In this document: one piece after another, positions 40,780 to 41,687 of the stretch
Position numbering within the stretch: position 1 is the first letter of the stretch
Layout of the letters: each line of letters starts with the position of its first letter
DNA from: an uncultured Clostridia bacterium
Lineage (GTDB): Bacteria; Bacillota; Clostridia; Christensenellales; UBA1242
Assembly: GCA_947384015.1 (NCBI GenBank)
Contig: CANDFN010000001.1
Coordinates: forward strand, 1-41,687
Length of the DNA stretch: 41,687 nucleotides
Direction: 5' to 3'
Notes under the pieces: generated by a model
Seen by the model: the letters and a program-made list of their open reading frames with translations, nothing else
Database searches by the model: none
Told to the model about the DNA's origin: nothing
Made by a program: the position numbers and the translations under genes

Positions 40780-41687
40780 ATGAATGAAACATATAAACAT
40801 CATTCGCTCACAAATAGTCCTGCAAGCAGTCCAGCTTGTTCGACTCATTCGTTTATGAAAACAGCAGTTATATACGCTAGATATAGCAGTGATAACCAAA
40901 CAGAACAATCTATCGAAGGACAATTAAGAGTCTGTGAAGAGTATGCACAGAAAAATAACATACTCATATTAGACACCTACATTGATAGGGCTATGACTGG
41001 CACAAATGATTTGCGGCCAGACTTTCAAAGAATGATTAAAGATTCTTCTAAGAAAGAATGACAACATATTATTGTTTATAAAATAGACAGATTTAGTAGA
41101 AACAAATATGAAACTGCCAAATACAAAAAAAATATTAAAAGACAATGGCGTTAAGTTATTGTCTGCTATGGAAAACATACCGGATACACCAGAAGGAATA
41201 ATATTAGAAAGTTTGCTTGAAGGAATGGCAGAATACTATTCAGCAGAATTAAGTCAAAAAGTAAAACGAGGAATGAATGAAACAAGACTTAAAGGAAACT
41301 TTACAGGTAGACATTTAATATATGGCTACACAAAAGAAAATCACAAACTATTGATAAATGAAGAACATGCCGAAGTTGTGAGATATATTTACAAACAATA
41401 TTCGCTCGGAACTTATGTAAAAGATATTATTGCAACTCTCACTGAAAATCATATTTACAATCACGGAAAACCATTTGCAAGAAATACAATCTATAACATA
41501 CTTAAAAACGAGAAGTATTTCGGAATTTATAGATTTAATGATGAAATTTTTGAAAATATGTATCCAGCAATCGTGCCAGCAGATATTTATTACAAAGTGC
41601 GAGATAAAATAAACTTAAACAAGTATGGTAAGAGAAGTGTTGAAGTCGTATATTTACTTAGAAATAAACTTAAATGTGGCTATTGTG
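40780..41687 (+). pseudogene. Broken large serine recombinase (continues past the right edge)
   Basis: The frame starts with a catalytic segment (VIYARYSSDNQTEQSIEGQL, Ser nucleophile in YARYSS) and reaches a TGA at 41059 in SKKE-stop-QHIIVYKIDRFSRNKYE, where family members usually have Trp. Further on, an A8 tract near 41131 breaks the frame again. The next frame reads KDNGVKLLSAMENIPDTP, then a recombinase/zinc-ribbon part (NTIYNILKNEKYFGI, LKCGYC) to the edge. It would be the integrase of a mobile element inserted near the RM operon; inactive as read, unless the slips are sequence errors. Confidence 0.85.

Noticed and set aside
41059..41061. UGA read as tryptophan (genetic code 4)
   Set aside because: A second frameshift in the same gene and TGA used as a real stop in the AbrB-like gene favour mutation; core genes contain TGG for Trp.

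Overview
The window reads as a chromosomal piece of an AT-rich, low-GC Gram-positive bacterium, most likely an uncultured member of the Clostridia. Support comes from the replication-origin neighbourhood gene set (dnaA, recF, rsmG, rpmH-rnpA-yidD-yidC-jag, parA-parS-parB), a CwlD-type amidase and a DUF3794/LysM (SipL-like) protein typical of endospore-forming lineages, and strong AGGAG-type ribosome binding sites. The lineage call is inference from gene content; no 16S rRNA gene is present. The first ~102 bases are not genomic: a poly-C tract is followed by an exact Illumina adapter, so the left end is a contig-end artefact.

Layout. 142-1968: an exporter-type ABC protein with a badly degenerated ATPase domain. 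2104-6963: dnaA, a divergent XRE regulator/small-protein pair, recF and rsmG on back-to-back leaderless promoters, and an HD-domain phosphohydrolase. 7027-8724: a TetR/membrane-protein operon (tetR apparently frameshifted at its 5' end) and a small membrane protein. 8846-11622: the rpmH-rnpA-yidD-yidC-jag operon, with a consensus promoter and a structured ~100-nt rpmH leader. 11671-14848: an RSH-like HD hydrolase, a membrane protein, a SIMPL protein, a FakA-C-like protein and a decayed Cys-rich gene. 15043-17751: an aberrant LysRS-like gene overlapping gpsA. 17858-23400: SipL-like protein, a zinc-ribbon/acidic-tail protein, a Gly/His-rich membrane protein and an ABC-2 exporter. 23447-24743: TfoX-like protein, tRNA-Arg(ACG) and a small export protein. 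24919-29081: parA, two parS sites, parB, nrnA, a phased DnaA-box cluster (candidate oriC about 26 kb from dnaA) and cwlD. 29125-33714: a possible HhH-GPD protein, a multiply broken P-loop gene beside tRNA-Arg(UCG), an XRE-membrane protein and an ABC exporter with a homopolymer frameshift. 33777-36131: phosphoketolase. 36354-41687: accessory DNA with a PD-(D/E)XK protein, a three-gene restriction-modification operon (AbrB-like regulator, nuclease-methyltransferase fusion, specificity subunit) and a broken serine recombinase running off the right edge.

How it works together. The core part handles chromosome initiation and segregation (DnaA, candidate oriC, ParABS), ribosome/RNase P/membrane insertion (rpmH operon) and recombination repair (RecF). 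A repeated sign is leaderless initiation: at several genes a TATAAT box lies exactly 6 nt before the ATG with no Shine-Dalgarno sequence. The right end is a mobile defence module, probably brought in or bordered by the recombinase. No CRISPR array, rRNA or complete transposon was seen.
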